Of a stretch of DNA of 38,824 bases, positions 14,016 to 22,013 are shown piece after piece. The translations under genes and the position numbers were made by a program. A model generated the notes under the pieces. That model had not been told where the DNA came from. It searched no databases and saw nothing but the letters and a program-made list of their open reading frames with translations. Numbering within the stretch: the first letter of the stretch is position 1; every line of letters starts with the position of its first letter. Source of the stretch: an uncultured Actinomycetes bacterium (GTDB taxonomy: Bacteria > Actinomycetota > Acidimicrobiia > Acidimicrobiales > Ilumatobacteraceae); contig CALBSD010000033.1 of the NCBI GenBank assembly GCA_937927625.1, forward strand, positions 1-38,824, written 5' to 3'.

Positions 14016-16301
14016 ATGGGCGGAAGCATTCTTGGTAACCGGGTCCTTCGTAAAGAAGATCCGAAGTTCCTCACCACTGGCGGCAAGTACGTCGACGACC
14101 TACTTGACGAGCCGTTGCTCGTAAACGCGGTCCATGTCACGTATGCACGCAGTTCCGTTGCGCATGGCAACATCCTTTCCATTGACACTTCAGAAGCCGC
14201 AGCGATGCCTGGCGTCATTGCTGTCTTCACCGGCGCAGATCTCGGTTTGCAGCCGATGCCATCCGCTTTCAATCCAGCAGCAACACGCACGCTTCTCGCG
14301 ATGGACAAAGTTCGTTACGTCGGCGAGCCACTTGCCATCATCGTGAGCGAAACTCGCGAACAAGGTGAAGATGCATCCGAAGCAATCATCGTCGACTACG
14401 ACGTGCTCGAAGCGTTCGTTGATGTGGAACAAGCAATGGCAAGTTCCACTCTCCTTTACGACGCATGCGGAAGCAACGTCGTGTTCGACACCACTGCACT
14501 CGGCATCCCCGAGAATACTGGTGATGACTTCTTCGCTGATTGCGAAGTAGTTGTGAAGGGTCGCTTTGTCAACCAGCGCGTTGCACCATGCCCACTTGAG
14601 GTTCGTGGTGCTGCAGCAGCATGGGGAACAGATGGTCGTCTCACCCAGTGGTTATCTACTCAGCATGCACAAGGTGCACCTGGCCCGATTGCCGCAGCAA
14701 ACGGTGTAGATGTTTCAGATGTTCGCGTGAAGACACCCGACGTTGGCGGTGGCTTCGGCGCAAAGATCGGCACGTACCCTGAAGACCTTCTGTTAGGTGT
14801 TGTCGCAAAGCGCATTGGTCGTCCTGTTCGCTGGCGCGAAACACGTAGCGAATCAATGGTCGGACTTGGCCATGGTCGTGCGCAATTGCAGTACATCACC
14901 ATCGGTGGTTCACGCGATGGAAAAGTGTCGCACTACCAATTCCATGCCATCCAGGATTCTGGTGCATGGGTTGACATGGGCACCATCCTTGCACCGTTCA
15001 TGACACGTCCAATGTCGTCTGGTGTGTACGCGATTCCAAATATCGAATGCCGCACCACATCAGTTGTGACCAACACAACTCCGACCGTTGCGTATCGCGG
15101 TGCTGGTCGCCCAGAGGCAACCGCAGCTATCGAACGTGCAATGGACATGTTTGCTGCGGAGATCGGCAAAGATGCTGCAGAAGTTCGCCGCATCAACCTC
15201 ATTCCGAAGTTCATGGAGCCACACACCACCGCAATCGGTGGCACATACGACGTGGGCAATTACGAGGAATCACTCAACCGCGCACTTGCTGCTTCCGATT
15301 ACGTCGGCTGGCGCAAGAAGCAAGCAGAGCGCCGTGCAAACAATGATCCGAAGCAACTCGGCATCGGCGTGAGCGTGTATGTAGAAATCACTGGCGGCGT
15401 TGGTACCGGTGAAGCTGCAAAGGTGGAGGTTCTCGATGACGGCAGTGCTCGTGTGTACACCGGCACCTCACCACATGGTCAAGGCCACGACACCTCATGG
15501 TCCATGTTGGCCAGCGAGCAAACCGGTATCCCGATGGACAAGATTGAGCTCATTTGGGGCGACACCGATCTCGTTCCTGTTGGTAGCGGAACCATGGGTT
15601 CACGTTCATTGCAGCAAGGCGGCAACGCGGTCTACTCCGTCGCGGGCACCCTTGCAGAAAAGGCAAAAGCAGTTGCTGCTCGTTTGCTCGAGGCGAATGA
15701 AGCAGACATCGTTCTCGACAAAGACCAGGGCATCTTCCACGTTGCAGGCACACCTGCCGTTTCAAAGACGTGGGCAGAGCTTGCAGTTGCAGAGAAGGCA
15801 ACGGGTGGCCTCGTGCACTCCGATGTCATCGGTGTTGTCGGACCTACATTCCCCTTCGGTGCTCACGTGGGCATCGTGGAAGTGGATACCGAGACAGGCA
15901 AGGTGCGCCACATTGCGCATTATGCATGTGACGATGCCGGCACCGTCTTGAACCCAATGCTTCTCGAAGGCCAGATTCACGGCGGCGTTGCACAGGGTGC
16001 GGCACAAGCCCTGATGGAAGAAGTTCGTTACGACGAAGATGGCAACCCCATTACGTCGAACCTTGCGGACTACGCATTCATCTCTGCTGCTGAAATGCCC
16101 AGCGTTCATGTGATTCACATGGAGACCCCAACGCCGAACAACTTGATAGGCGCAAAAGGCATCGGAGAATCAGGAACCATCGGTTCCACTCCAGCACTTC
16201 AATCTGCCGTTATCGACGCAGTGTCACATCTCGGTGTGCGCCACATTGATATGCCCACATCAGCCGAACGAGTGTGGTCTGCTATTCAGCAGGCTCGCTA
16301 A
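14016..16301 (+). CDS. Molybdenum hydroxylase large subunit, form II CoxL-like
   Basis: 761-residue molybdopterin-binding subunit of the xanthine dehydrogenase/CO dehydrogenase family. It has the N-terminal a/b hammerhead domain (LRKEDPKFLTTGGKYVDD, KVRYVGEPLAIIV), the cofactor-contact motif GGGFGAKIGTYPED, the active-site loop AYRGAGR at 359-365, and GIGESG near the C-terminus, with Glu718 as the expected catalytic base. Form I CO dehydrogenases have AYxCSFR with the Cys that holds copper; this protein lacks that Cys, so it is form II and its substrate is unknown. AGGGGGA six bases before the ATG is a strong ribosome binding site. Gene order is large-small-medium, unlike the medium-small-large order of form I operons. 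A symbol is left out because form II function is unsettled. Confidence 0.92.
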   Translation: MGGSILGNRVLRKEDPKFLTTGGKYVDDLLDEPLLVNAVHVTYARSSVAHGNILSIDTSEAAAMPGVIAVFTGADLGLQPMPSAFNPAATRTLLAMDKVRYVGEPLAIIVSETREQGEDASEAIIVDYDVLEAFVDVEQAMASSTLLYDACGSNVVFDTTALGIPENTGDDFFADCEVVVKGRFVNQRVAPCPLEVRGAAAAWGTDGRLTQWLSTQHAQGAPGPIAAANGVDVSDVRVKTPDVGGGFGAKIGTYPEDLLLGVVAKRIGRPVRWRETRSESMVGLGHGRAQLQYITIGGSRDGKVSHYQFHAIQDSGAWVDMGTILAPFMTRPMSSGVYAIPNIECRTTSVVTNTTPTVAYRGAGRPEATAAIERAMDMFAAEIGKDAAEVRRINLIPKFMEPHTTAIGGTYDVGNYEESLNRALAASDYVGWRKKQAERRANNDPKQLGIGVSVYVEITGGVGTGEAAKVEVLDDGSARVYTGTSPHGQGHDTSWSMLASEQTGIPMDKIELIWGDTDLVPVGSGTMGSRSLQQGGNAVYSVAGTLAEKAKAVAARLLEANEADIVLDKDQGIFHVAGTPAVSKTWAELAVAEKATGGLVHSDVIGVVGPTFPFGAHVGIVEVDTETGKVRHIAHYACDDAGTVLNPMLLEGQIHGGVAQGAAQALMEEVRYDEDGNPITSNLADYAFISAAEMPSVHVIHMETPTPNNLIGAKGIGESGTIGSTPALQSAVIDAVSHLGVRHIDMPTSAERVWSAIQQAR

Positions 16302-16342
16302 TTATTCATCTCATAGAACGACACAAGTAGAAGGAAACCACC

Positions 16343-16801
16343 ATGAAGGTCACCATCACCGTCAACGGAACACAACACGAGAGCGAGATTGAGCCACGCA
16401 CACTTCTCGTTCAATACGTACGAGAAACACTCGGTCTCACCGGCACCAACATTGGTTGCGACACCTCCAGTTGTGGCGCGTGTTCACTGCACGTCAATGG
16501 TGAATCAGTGAAGAGTTGCACCATGCTTGCTGCACAGGCAGACGGCTGTGAAGTCACTACCATCGAAGGCCTTGCAAAAGACGGTGTCATGCACCCAATG
16601 CAGCAAGCATTCATGGAGAACCACGGCTTGCAGTGCGGTTATTGCACACCAGGCATGGTGATGGCTTCCATCAGCTTGCTGAAGGAAAACCCCAACCCCA
16701 CCGAAGAAGAAGTGCGTATTGGCCTTGAAGGCAACCTGTGTCGTTGCACCGGATACCACAACATCGTGAAGTCAGTGCTCGCGGCAGCACAGGCGAAGTA
16801 A
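16343..16801 (+). CDS. Molybdenum hydroxylase small subunit with two [2Fe-2S] clusters
   Basis: 152-residue CoxS/XdhA-type iron-sulfur subunit that passes electrons from the Mo site to FAD. The N-terminal plant-ferredoxin domain binds one cluster through Cys39, Cys44, Cys47 and Cys59 (GCDTSSCGACSLHVNG ... SCTML). The C-terminal four-helix domain binds the second through Cys98, Cys101, Cys133 and Cys135 (LQCGYCTPGM, GNLCRCTGYHNIV). All eight ligands are present. AAGGA at 16331-16335 is a clear ribosome binding site. It sits 41 bases after the large subunit and 10 bases before the FAD subunit. Confidence 0.95.
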   Translation: MKVTITVNGTQHESEIEPRTLLVQYVRETLGLTGTNIGCDTSSCGACSLHVNGESVKSCTMLAAQADGCEVTTIEGLAKDGVMHPMQQAFMENHGLQCGYCTPGMVMASISLLKENPNPTEEEVRIGLEGNLCRCTGYHNIVKSVLAAAQAK

Positions 16802-16811
16802 GGAGCCACCG

Positions 16812-17636
16812 ATGATTCCCGCACCTTTTGATTACAAGCGCGCATCTTCTGCCGAAGAAGCAATCGCACTCGTTGGCGAATACGGCGACGAGGCCAAGTT
16901 CCTTGCAGGTGGCCACAGCCTCTTGCCACTCATGAAGCTCCGTCTTGCTCAACCAGCAGTGCTTGTTGACATCGCACGCATCACCGACCTTTCCTACATT
17001 CGCGATGCGGGTGACCACATTGCAATTGGTGCACTCACACGACACATGGATGTTGAGAAGTCCCCCATCGTGTTGCAGCACGTGCCCTTGTTGGCAAATG
17101 CCGCAAGCCACGTTGGCGACCCACAGGTGCGCCACCGCGGCACCATTGGTGGTTCGATTGCACACGCAGACTCCGCATCCGATCTTCCTGCAACAACACT
17201 TGCCCTTGGCGCCACATACGTTGTTCAGGGCCCAAATGGTGTTCGCGAGATTCCTGCAAATGAGTTCTACGTGGGCTTCCTTGAGTCAGCTCTTGCCTCG
17301 GACGAAATGCTCACCGAGATTCGCGTTCCAAAAATGAACGGCGCAACCTGGGGCTTCCAGAAGTTCAACCGTCGTGCTCAGGACTGGGCAATCGTTGGTG
17401 TTGCTGCATGGAAGCGCGGCAACGAGTCTGGTGTTGCACTGGTCAACATGGGTTCAGTCCCTGTCCTTGCAACCAGCGTTGCACAGGCCATTGCAAGCGG
17501 TGCCAGCATCTCTGAAGCCGCAGAACTCGCAGCTGCAGAAGCAGAACCACAGTCTGACCTCAACGCAAGTGCGGAGTATCGCGTTCACCTCGCAAAAGTA
17601 CTTGTGCGACGTGCGCTTGAGTCCACTAACGCCTAA
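16812..17636 (+). CDS. Molybdenum hydroxylase medium (FAD) subunit
   Basis: 274-residue CoxM-type flavoprotein that receives electrons from the small subunit and hands them to a quinone or another acceptor. FAD-binding motifs are present: LAGGHSLLPLMKLRL (31-45) and TIGGSIAHADSASDLP (111-126). A CO_deh_flav_C-type domain covers about 175-272. AGGAG at 16801-16805 is a strong ribosome binding site overlapping the coxS stop. It completes the LSM set. Its TAA stop is followed six bases after TAAGAC by the ATG of the PAP2 gene. Confidence 0.94.
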   Translation: MIPAPFDYKRASSAEEAIALVGEYGDEAKFLAGGHSLLPLMKLRLAQPAVLVDIARITDLSYIRDAGDHIAIGALTRHMDVEKSPIVLQHVPLLANAASHVGDPQVRHRGTIGGSIAHADSASDLPATTLALGATYVVQGPNGVREIPANEFYVGFLESALASDEMLTEIRVPKMNGATWGFQKFNRRAQDWAIVGVAAWKRGNESGVALVNMGSVPVLATSVAQAIASGASISEAAELAAAEAEPQSDLNASAEYRVHLAKVLVRRALESTNA

Positions 17637-17645
17637 GACGTCTTC

Positions 17646-18560
17646 ATGACAGAACCGACGGACACTGCAATCGCTGTTCGTTGGTCTCTCCTTGGAATTT
17701 ATTTCGCAGTCTTTTTTTGGAGCCTGATTAAGCACGGCATCCCAGTTGACCGCATTGCAGTCTTGCTGTGGATGCTTGTCGCATTCGGCATCTCCAGCAT
17801 TGGCCGTACACGCGATGAGGTGAAACTCATGGTGCGCGACTGGTTTGTTCTTGTGATTATCTACATGATCTACGACTACAGCCGCGGTTCTGCCGATGAT
17901 CTAGGTATCGGAGTGAATTACACCATTCCGCGCAACATTGATCGATTCATCTTCTTCGGTCGTGACCCCAATGTGTGGTTGCAGTCGTGGCTGCTTCATG
18001 ACGACGTGCGTTGGTATGACGTTGGTGGCTCCATCATTTACATGACGCATTTCGTGTTACCGGTATTGCCACTTGCGATGTTGCGCATGCGCAATCGCAC
18101 GGAATGGCTGCGTTATGTTCGCCGATTCTCTCTAACGCTCTACATCGCCGTGGCCACTTTCATTGTGTTCCCCACTGCACCGCCGTGGATGGCAGCGCAA
18201 AAGGGTTACACCAAGCCCGTGTACCGCATCACTGGACGCGGCTGGTGGGAACTTCATCTCAAGACAGTGTCGAAGACTCTTGACCGAGGTGCGGCCGTTC
18301 TGAATTCCGTGGCCGCTATGCCATCGCTTCATGCCGGTATGGCTTTACTCGTCACCCTCTGGTTCACCAGAAATGCCCCGAAATGGGTTCGCATCATTGC
18401 TCTTCTATTCCCGTTAGCAATGGCATTCACCTTGGTCTACTTCGGAGAACATTGGGCTATCGACACCATCATGGGTTGGGCCACCGTTCTTCTTGCGTGG
18501 AAGATCGCCGACATTTGGGAACAGCGCAAAGAAGCGCCGTCAGCTCAGACGTTGAACTGA
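17646..18560 (+). CDS. PAP2/AUR1-like integral membrane protein
   Basis: 304 residues with about six hydrophobic segments. The two parts of the PAP2 active site are visible: MPSLHAG at 226-231 and FGEHWAIDTIMGW at about 266-277, with the His and Asp of the phosphotransfer triad. The overall layout resembles the AUR1/inositol-phosphorylceramide-synthase branch of PAP2 proteins rather than soluble phosphatases. It may hydrolyse or transfer a lipid phosphate head group; the substrate is not readable. The gene lies nine bases after coxM in the same direction, so it is probably co-transcribed with the hydroxylase subunits, although such a protein is not a standard part of cox clusters. Its 3' end overlaps the convergent Dabb gene by 16 bases. 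Confidence 0.85.
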   Translation: MTEPTDTAIAVRWSLLGIYFAVFFWSLIKHGIPVDRIAVLLWMLVAFGISSIGRTRDEVKLMVRDWFVLVIIYMIYDYSRGSADDLGIGVNYTIPRNIDRFIFFGRDPNVWLQSWLLHDDVRWYDVGGSIIYMTHFVLPVLPLAMLRMRNRTEWLRYVRRFSLTLYIAVATFIVFPTAPPWMAAQKGYTKPVYRITGRGWWELHLKTVSKTLDRGAAVLNSVAAMPSLHAGMALLVTLWFTRNAPKWVRIIALLFPLAMAFTLVYFGEHWAIDTIMGWATVLLAWKIADIWEQRKEAPSAQTLN

Positions 18561-18838
18561 ATTACTTTGCGTTCGCCGACATACGGACCGAACACTTCAC
18601 GACGAATGCGGTTGTGTTCATCAGCCGTGTCATATGCATGCCAATCCTCAACACTTTCGAAGATGGCACTAACAGCAAAATCAGCTGCACCCTGAGTATG
18701 ACCTGCATCAGGGCCGCAGTGATACGACACCAAGCCCTTCAATGTTGACGCGTACGCCTGCAGTTCCTTTTGAGCGAACTCGGCATGACCGGCGGGAACA
18801 GAGTCATTCCATGTGAAGAGAACAATGTGATGAAGCAT
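18545..18838 (-). CDS. Dabb (stress-responsive A/B barrel) domain protein
   Basis: 97-residue protein made of a single dimeric alpha/beta-barrel (Dabb, stress-responsive) domain: MLHHIVLFTWNDSVP at the start, a central LVSYHCGPDAG, DFAVSAIFESVEDWHAY and a terminal ERKVIQFNV strand. Such domains form dimers that bind or oxidise small aromatic molecules, but the role of most bacterial members is unknown. It follows the SDR gene on the same strand after nine bases and is likely co-transcribed from the SDR promoter. Its end overlaps the PAP2 gene tail to tail. Confidence 0.88.
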   Translation of the reverse strand: MLHHIVLFTWNDSVPAGHAEFAQKELQAYASTLKGLVSYHCGPDAGHTQGAADFAVSAIFESVEDWHAYDTADEHNRIRREVFGPYVGERKVIQFNV

Positions 18839-18847
18839 GATGCGAAC

Positions 18848-19594
18848 TTACAACAGACCGGTGTAGGCGCCACCGTCCACGTGTAACTGCACACCTGTCA
18901 TGAACTTTGCGTACTCACTGCACATGAACGCAGCAATATGTCCGAAGTCCCCGGCATCGCCAATCACACCCGCCGGTATCCCCATTGCCTTTGCATCGGG
19001 ATTATCGCCGTAGAGCTGTGTGATGCGGTCCGTAGCGTGGGTGCCTGGCTGAATGCTGTTGACTGTCACGCCATCGCCTGCAACTTCACGGGCAAGAGTC
19101 TTGAGAAATCCTGTCACTCCCGCACGCGCCGTGTTCGACAAAATCAAATTGGCGATTGGTTGTCGAACCGACACAGAAGTAATTGCGAGGACACGACCCC
19201 AGCCGCGTTGTTGCATCGGCGGAACTGCAACTTGGCACATTGCAACTACAGACAACAGATTCTTTTGCAATGCATCCAGATATTGATCTTCGCCCGTATG
19301 CGCGAATCCACCAGGAGGTGGACCGCCACCGTTGGCCACCAAGATGTCCACGCTTCCCAATGTTGCAATTGCTCGCTCAGCGAATTCACGTCCACCAGCA
19401 TCAGTAGAGACATCACAGAGAAAACCTTCTGCGCCATGACCAATCACATGAAGCGCATTGTTCAGTCGGGCCTCATCTCGGCCACACACCACCACACGCA
19501 CGCCTTCGGCTGCCAAAGCCGTTGCCGTTGCCAGGCCTAATCCCGCTGTACCCGCTGCAATTGCTGCGGTTCTTCCCTGTAATCCCAAGTCCAT
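18848..19594 (-). CDS. Short-chain dehydrogenase/reductase with atypical active site
   Basis: 248-residue Rossmann protein of the FabG-like SDR group. The nucleotide-binding loop reads AAGTAGLG in place of TGxxxGxG; a CDVS acidic turn and VANGGG (NNAG equivalent) follow. The usual catalytic YxxxK is replaced: the matching stretch is SNTARAGVTGF, so Tyr becomes Ser and Lys becomes Arg. An otherwise conserved ITSVSV strand and SIQPGTHATDR remain. A branch of FabG-like proteins is known to lack the Tyr-Lys pair, and activity of this one is uncertain. ATG at 19594 with TAGGGT six bases upstream. It diverges from coxD across 60 bases. Confidence 0.9.
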   Translation of the reverse strand: MDLGLQGRTAAIAAGTAGLGLATATALAAEGVRVVVCGRDEARLNNALHVIGHGAEGFLCDVSTDAGGREFAERAIATLGSVDILVANGGGPPPGGFAHTGEDQYLDALQKNLLSVVAMCQVAVPPMQQRGWGRVLAITSVSVRQPIANLILSNTARAGVTGFLKTLAREVAGDGVTVNSIQPGTHATDRITQLYGDNPDAKAMGIPAGVIGDAGDFGHIAAFMCSEYAKFMTGVQLHVDGGAYTGLL

Positions 19595-19600
19595 GTCGCC

Positions 19601-19606
19601 ACCCTA
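19601..19606 (-). promoter_or_regulatory. Candidate -10 box for the SDR gene (leaderless)
   Basis: TAGGGT on the minus strand ends six bases before the ATG at 19594. Confidence 0.55.
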
Positions 19607-19642
19607 CTGACGCTCGTATGGTGCTCTCGTTGCCTCCCGCCC

Positions 19643-19648
19643 TACGCT
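19643..19648 (+). promoter_or_regulatory. Candidate -10 box for coxD (leaderless)
   Basis: TACGCT ends six bases before the GTG at 19655. With the SDR box it makes a 60-base divergent promoter region. Confidence 0.55.
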
Positions 19649-19654
19649 CTAGGG

Positions 19655-20578
19655 GTGCCTATCCAGCCTTCCTCCACGCAAGAAGTCTCCGCTGCACTTG
19701 CAGCCAACGGGTACCTCGCCGACGAAGGCCTTGCGACTGCCGTCTTTCTTTCCCTTTCATTGGGTCGTCCACTTTTCCTTGAAGGTGAAGCGGGCGTCGG
19801 CAAGACGGAACTTGCAAAGACCATTGCTCGTTGGCAAAACGCCGAACTCATTCGTTTGCAGTGTTACGAAGGTATTGATGCATCACAAGCGGTGTACGAC
19901 TGGGACTACTCACGCCAGTTGTTACATCTACGCGCAGCCGAGGCAAGTGGTGAAGCAAGCCGCACGGGCACCGAAGCACTCGAAGGCCAGCTGTACGACG
20001 AACGCTTCTTGCTGAAGCGCGCCATCCTTCGCGCTATCGATCAAGCGGACGGCAAGCGTCCTGTCTTGCTCATCGATGAAATCGACCGTGCCGACGATGA
20101 GTTCGAGGCGTACCTCTTAGAAGTTCTTTCCGACTTCCAAGTCACTGTTCCTGAGATTGGAACCTTCCGCGCTGTTACTCCACCGATTGTGATTCTGACA
20201 TCGAACCGCACACGTGACGTTCACGATGCTCTCAAGCGCCGATGTTTGTACCACTGGGTGGAACACCCCACATTCGATCGCGAAGTTGCGATCGTGCAAC
20301 TGCGTGTTCCTGAGGCCGGTGAGGTACTTGCACGTCAAGTGGCTGGTGCCGTCGAAGCATTGCGTGGCATCAACTTGTACAAGCCACCTGGAGTTGCAGA
20401 GACAATTGACTGGGCTACTGCACTTGGTCGCCTCGGAGTCACTCAAATTGATGAGACGGTTCTTGAACAAACTCTTGGCACTGTCTTGAAGTATCGAGAA
20501 GATCAAAGCCGCGTGCGTGACCATGGCGTTGGCGCCATCGTGCAACAAGCCTTTGACCGCGGCCTTCTCCACGGCTGA
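19655..20578 (+). CDS. coxD: MoxR-family AAA+ ATPase, CoxD-like
   Basis: 307-residue AAA+ ATPase. Walker A is GEAGVGKTE (44-52), Walker B is LLIDEIDRA (about 138-146), followed by sensor-1 LTSNRTRD and an arginine-rich KRRCLYHW. It belongs to the MoxR subgroup, and with a VWA partner directly downstream it matches CoxD, which in Oligotropha helps build the Mo-site of CO dehydrogenase by partial unfolding of CoxL with ATP. The GTG start follows a TACGCT box by six bases, giving this maturation block its own leaderless promoter separate from coxLSM. Only two bases separate its stop from coxE. Confidence 0.9.
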   Translation: MPIQPSSTQEVSAALAANGYLADEGLATAVFLSLSLGRPLFLEGEAGVGKTELAKTIARWQNAELIRLQCYEGIDASQAVYDWDYSRQLLHLRAAEASGEASRTGTEALEGQLYDERFLLKRAILRAIDQADGKRPVLLIDEIDRADDEFEAYLLEVLSDFQVTVPEIGTFRAVTPPIVILTSNRTRDVHDALKRRCLYHWVEHPTFDREVAIVQLRVPEAGEVLARQVAGAVEALRGINLYKPPGVAETIDWATALGRLGVTQIDETVLEQTLGTVLKYREDQSRVRDHGVGAIVQQAFDRGLLHG

Positions 20579-20580
20579 TC

Positions 20581-21702
20581 ATGTCCAACACGGTCGAATC
20601 ATCGGGCGACCAACTGGCAGTTGGATTCGCGCGCATCCTTCGGTCGCTTGAAATTCCTGCGCCACTCGACTCTGTTCTCACCTTTATGAACGCTCTCGCA
20701 TTAGTGGGCGTCGAAGATCGATCCGCGGTCTATTGGGCTGGTCGTTCCACGCTGGTGCGCCGCCCCGAAGACATCGCCACATTCGATAGAGCCTTCGCCG
20801 TGTTCTGGGAACATCGCGAAAGTGTCGCGATGCCCGATGAAGAAACACAAAGCATCACTGTCGCATTGGATACCGAAGATGAGGGTTCTGCAGATGGCGA
20901 TGCACAAGCATCTGATGAACCCACCATCACTGTGCGATTCTCGGGCGTTGAAACTTTGCGTGACAAGGATTTCGCTGACTACAACGACGACGAGATGCGA
21001 CAAGCGCAACTGTTTATGGAAACTCTCCGTGTCGCCGGAACTCCTCGTTCGTCACTGCGTACCGTGCCCACCCGATTCCGTGGACGTCGCCCCGACATGC
21101 GCCGCACAGTGCGCGCATCACTTGCCGCGGCCGGCGAACCCATGCGACGTCGCTGGACGACTCATGGCACCAAGCCACGTCGCATTGTGTTCTTGCTCGA
21201 CGTCAGCGGTTCGATGGAACCATATGCACGTGCGCTCGTGCGTTTTGTCCACGCCGGCGTTGCAGGCCGCCAACGAGTCGAAGCGTTCACGTTGGGCACA
21301 CGGCTTACGCGCGTCACGCGCGAACTCTCCAGCAAAGACCCAGACCGCGCACTGCGCGCAACAGGAGAACAGGTCCGCGACTGGAGCGGTGGCACCCGTC
21401 TCGGCGAAACAATGCGCTTATTCAACGACCAGTGGGGCGTGCGGGGCATGGCACGCGGCGCCATCGTGGTCATCTTGTCCGACGGTTGGGACCGTGGTGA
21501 CCCAGAAGTTCTTACAGAACAAATGTCGCGCCTCCAACGTGTCGCATTCAAGGTCGTGTGGGTCAATCCACTGAAAGTCACGCCTGGATACGCACCGTTA
21601 GCCCGCGGTATGGCTGCAGCACTGCCGTTTGTCGATGACTTTGTTGAGGGCCACTCTCTTGAAGCGCTCGAACATCTCACTAGGGTTATCAACCATGCGT
21701 GA
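20581..21702 (+). CDS. coxE: VWA domain protein, CoxE-like
   Basis: 373-residue partner of CoxD. The N-terminal half is predicted helical with an acidic linker (about 90-130, EDEGSADGDAQASDEP). The C-terminal half is a von Willebrand A domain with the metal-ion-dependent adhesion site DVSGSM at 207-212, a conserved TRL strand, GGTRLGETM and ILSDGWDRGDP. CoxE is thought to work with CoxD as a chaperone pair on the hydroxylase. The stop codon overlaps the next start by eight bases. Confidence 0.9.
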   Translation: MSNTVESSGDQLAVGFARILRSLEIPAPLDSVLTFMNALALVGVEDRSAVYWAGRSTLVRRPEDIATFDRAFAVFWEHRESVAMPDEETQSITVALDTEDEGSADGDAQASDEPTITVRFSGVETLRDKDFADYNDDEMRQAQLFMETLRVAGTPRSSLRTVPTRFRGRRPDMRRTVRASLAAAGEPMRRRWTTHGTKPRRIVFLLDVSGSMEPYARALVRFVHAGVAGRQRVEAFTLGTRLTRVTRELSSKDPDRALRATGEQVRDWSGGTRLGETMRLFNDQWGVRGMARGAIVVILSDGWDRGDPEVLTEQMSRLQRVAFKVVWVNPLKVTPGYAPLARGMAAALPFVDDFVEGHSLEALEHLTRVINHA

Positions 21703-22012
21703 CCTACTTGATGACATTGATCGCTGGCGTACCTCTGGCAAGCGCATTGCCCTTGCCCGCGTTGTCGATATCCAAGGCTCTGGCCCACGTGGCGCCGGCG
21801 CCGCAATGGCAGTCAATGAAGATGGCGAAGTCATCGGTTCCGTCAGCGGTGGTTGCGTGGAAAGCGCAGTCGTCACCGAAGCTCTCGCAATCCTCAGCGG
21901 CGAGCAGCCCAGTCGAGTTGTCACCTTTGGTTATTCCGATGACGACGCATTCGCCGTTGGACTCATGTGCGGTGGAATCATCCACCTTTTCATTCAGCCT
22001 CTCGAGTGGTGA
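21695..22012 (+). CDS. Stand-alone XdhC/CoxI N-terminal domain protein
   Basis: 105 residues covering only the XdhC/CoxI family N-terminal domain: ALARVVDIQGSGPRGAGAAM, the Cys motif SVSGGCVESAV and a second Cys in LMCGGIIHLFI. The Rossmann half found in full XdhC is absent. XdhC proteins bind molybdenum cofactor and support its sulfuration and insertion. I chose the ATG at 21695 inside the coxE end because the domain begins there; an in-frame start at 21629 would read coxE sequence. It is followed after one base by a full-length XdhC, so two separate proteins share the family's N-terminal domain. It may be a CoxF or CoxI equivalent. Confidence 0.85.
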   Translation: MRDLLDDIDRWRTSGKRIALARVVDIQGSGPRGAGAAMAVNEDGEVIGSVSGGCVESAVVTEALAILSGEQPSRVVTFGYSDDDAFAVGLMCGGIIHLFIQPLEW

Positions 22013-22013
22013 C

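Noticed and set aside
14016..17636. Calling this a form I CO dehydrogenase
   Set aside because: The Cys of AYxCSFR is missing (AYRGAGR), so CO oxidation cannot be claimed.
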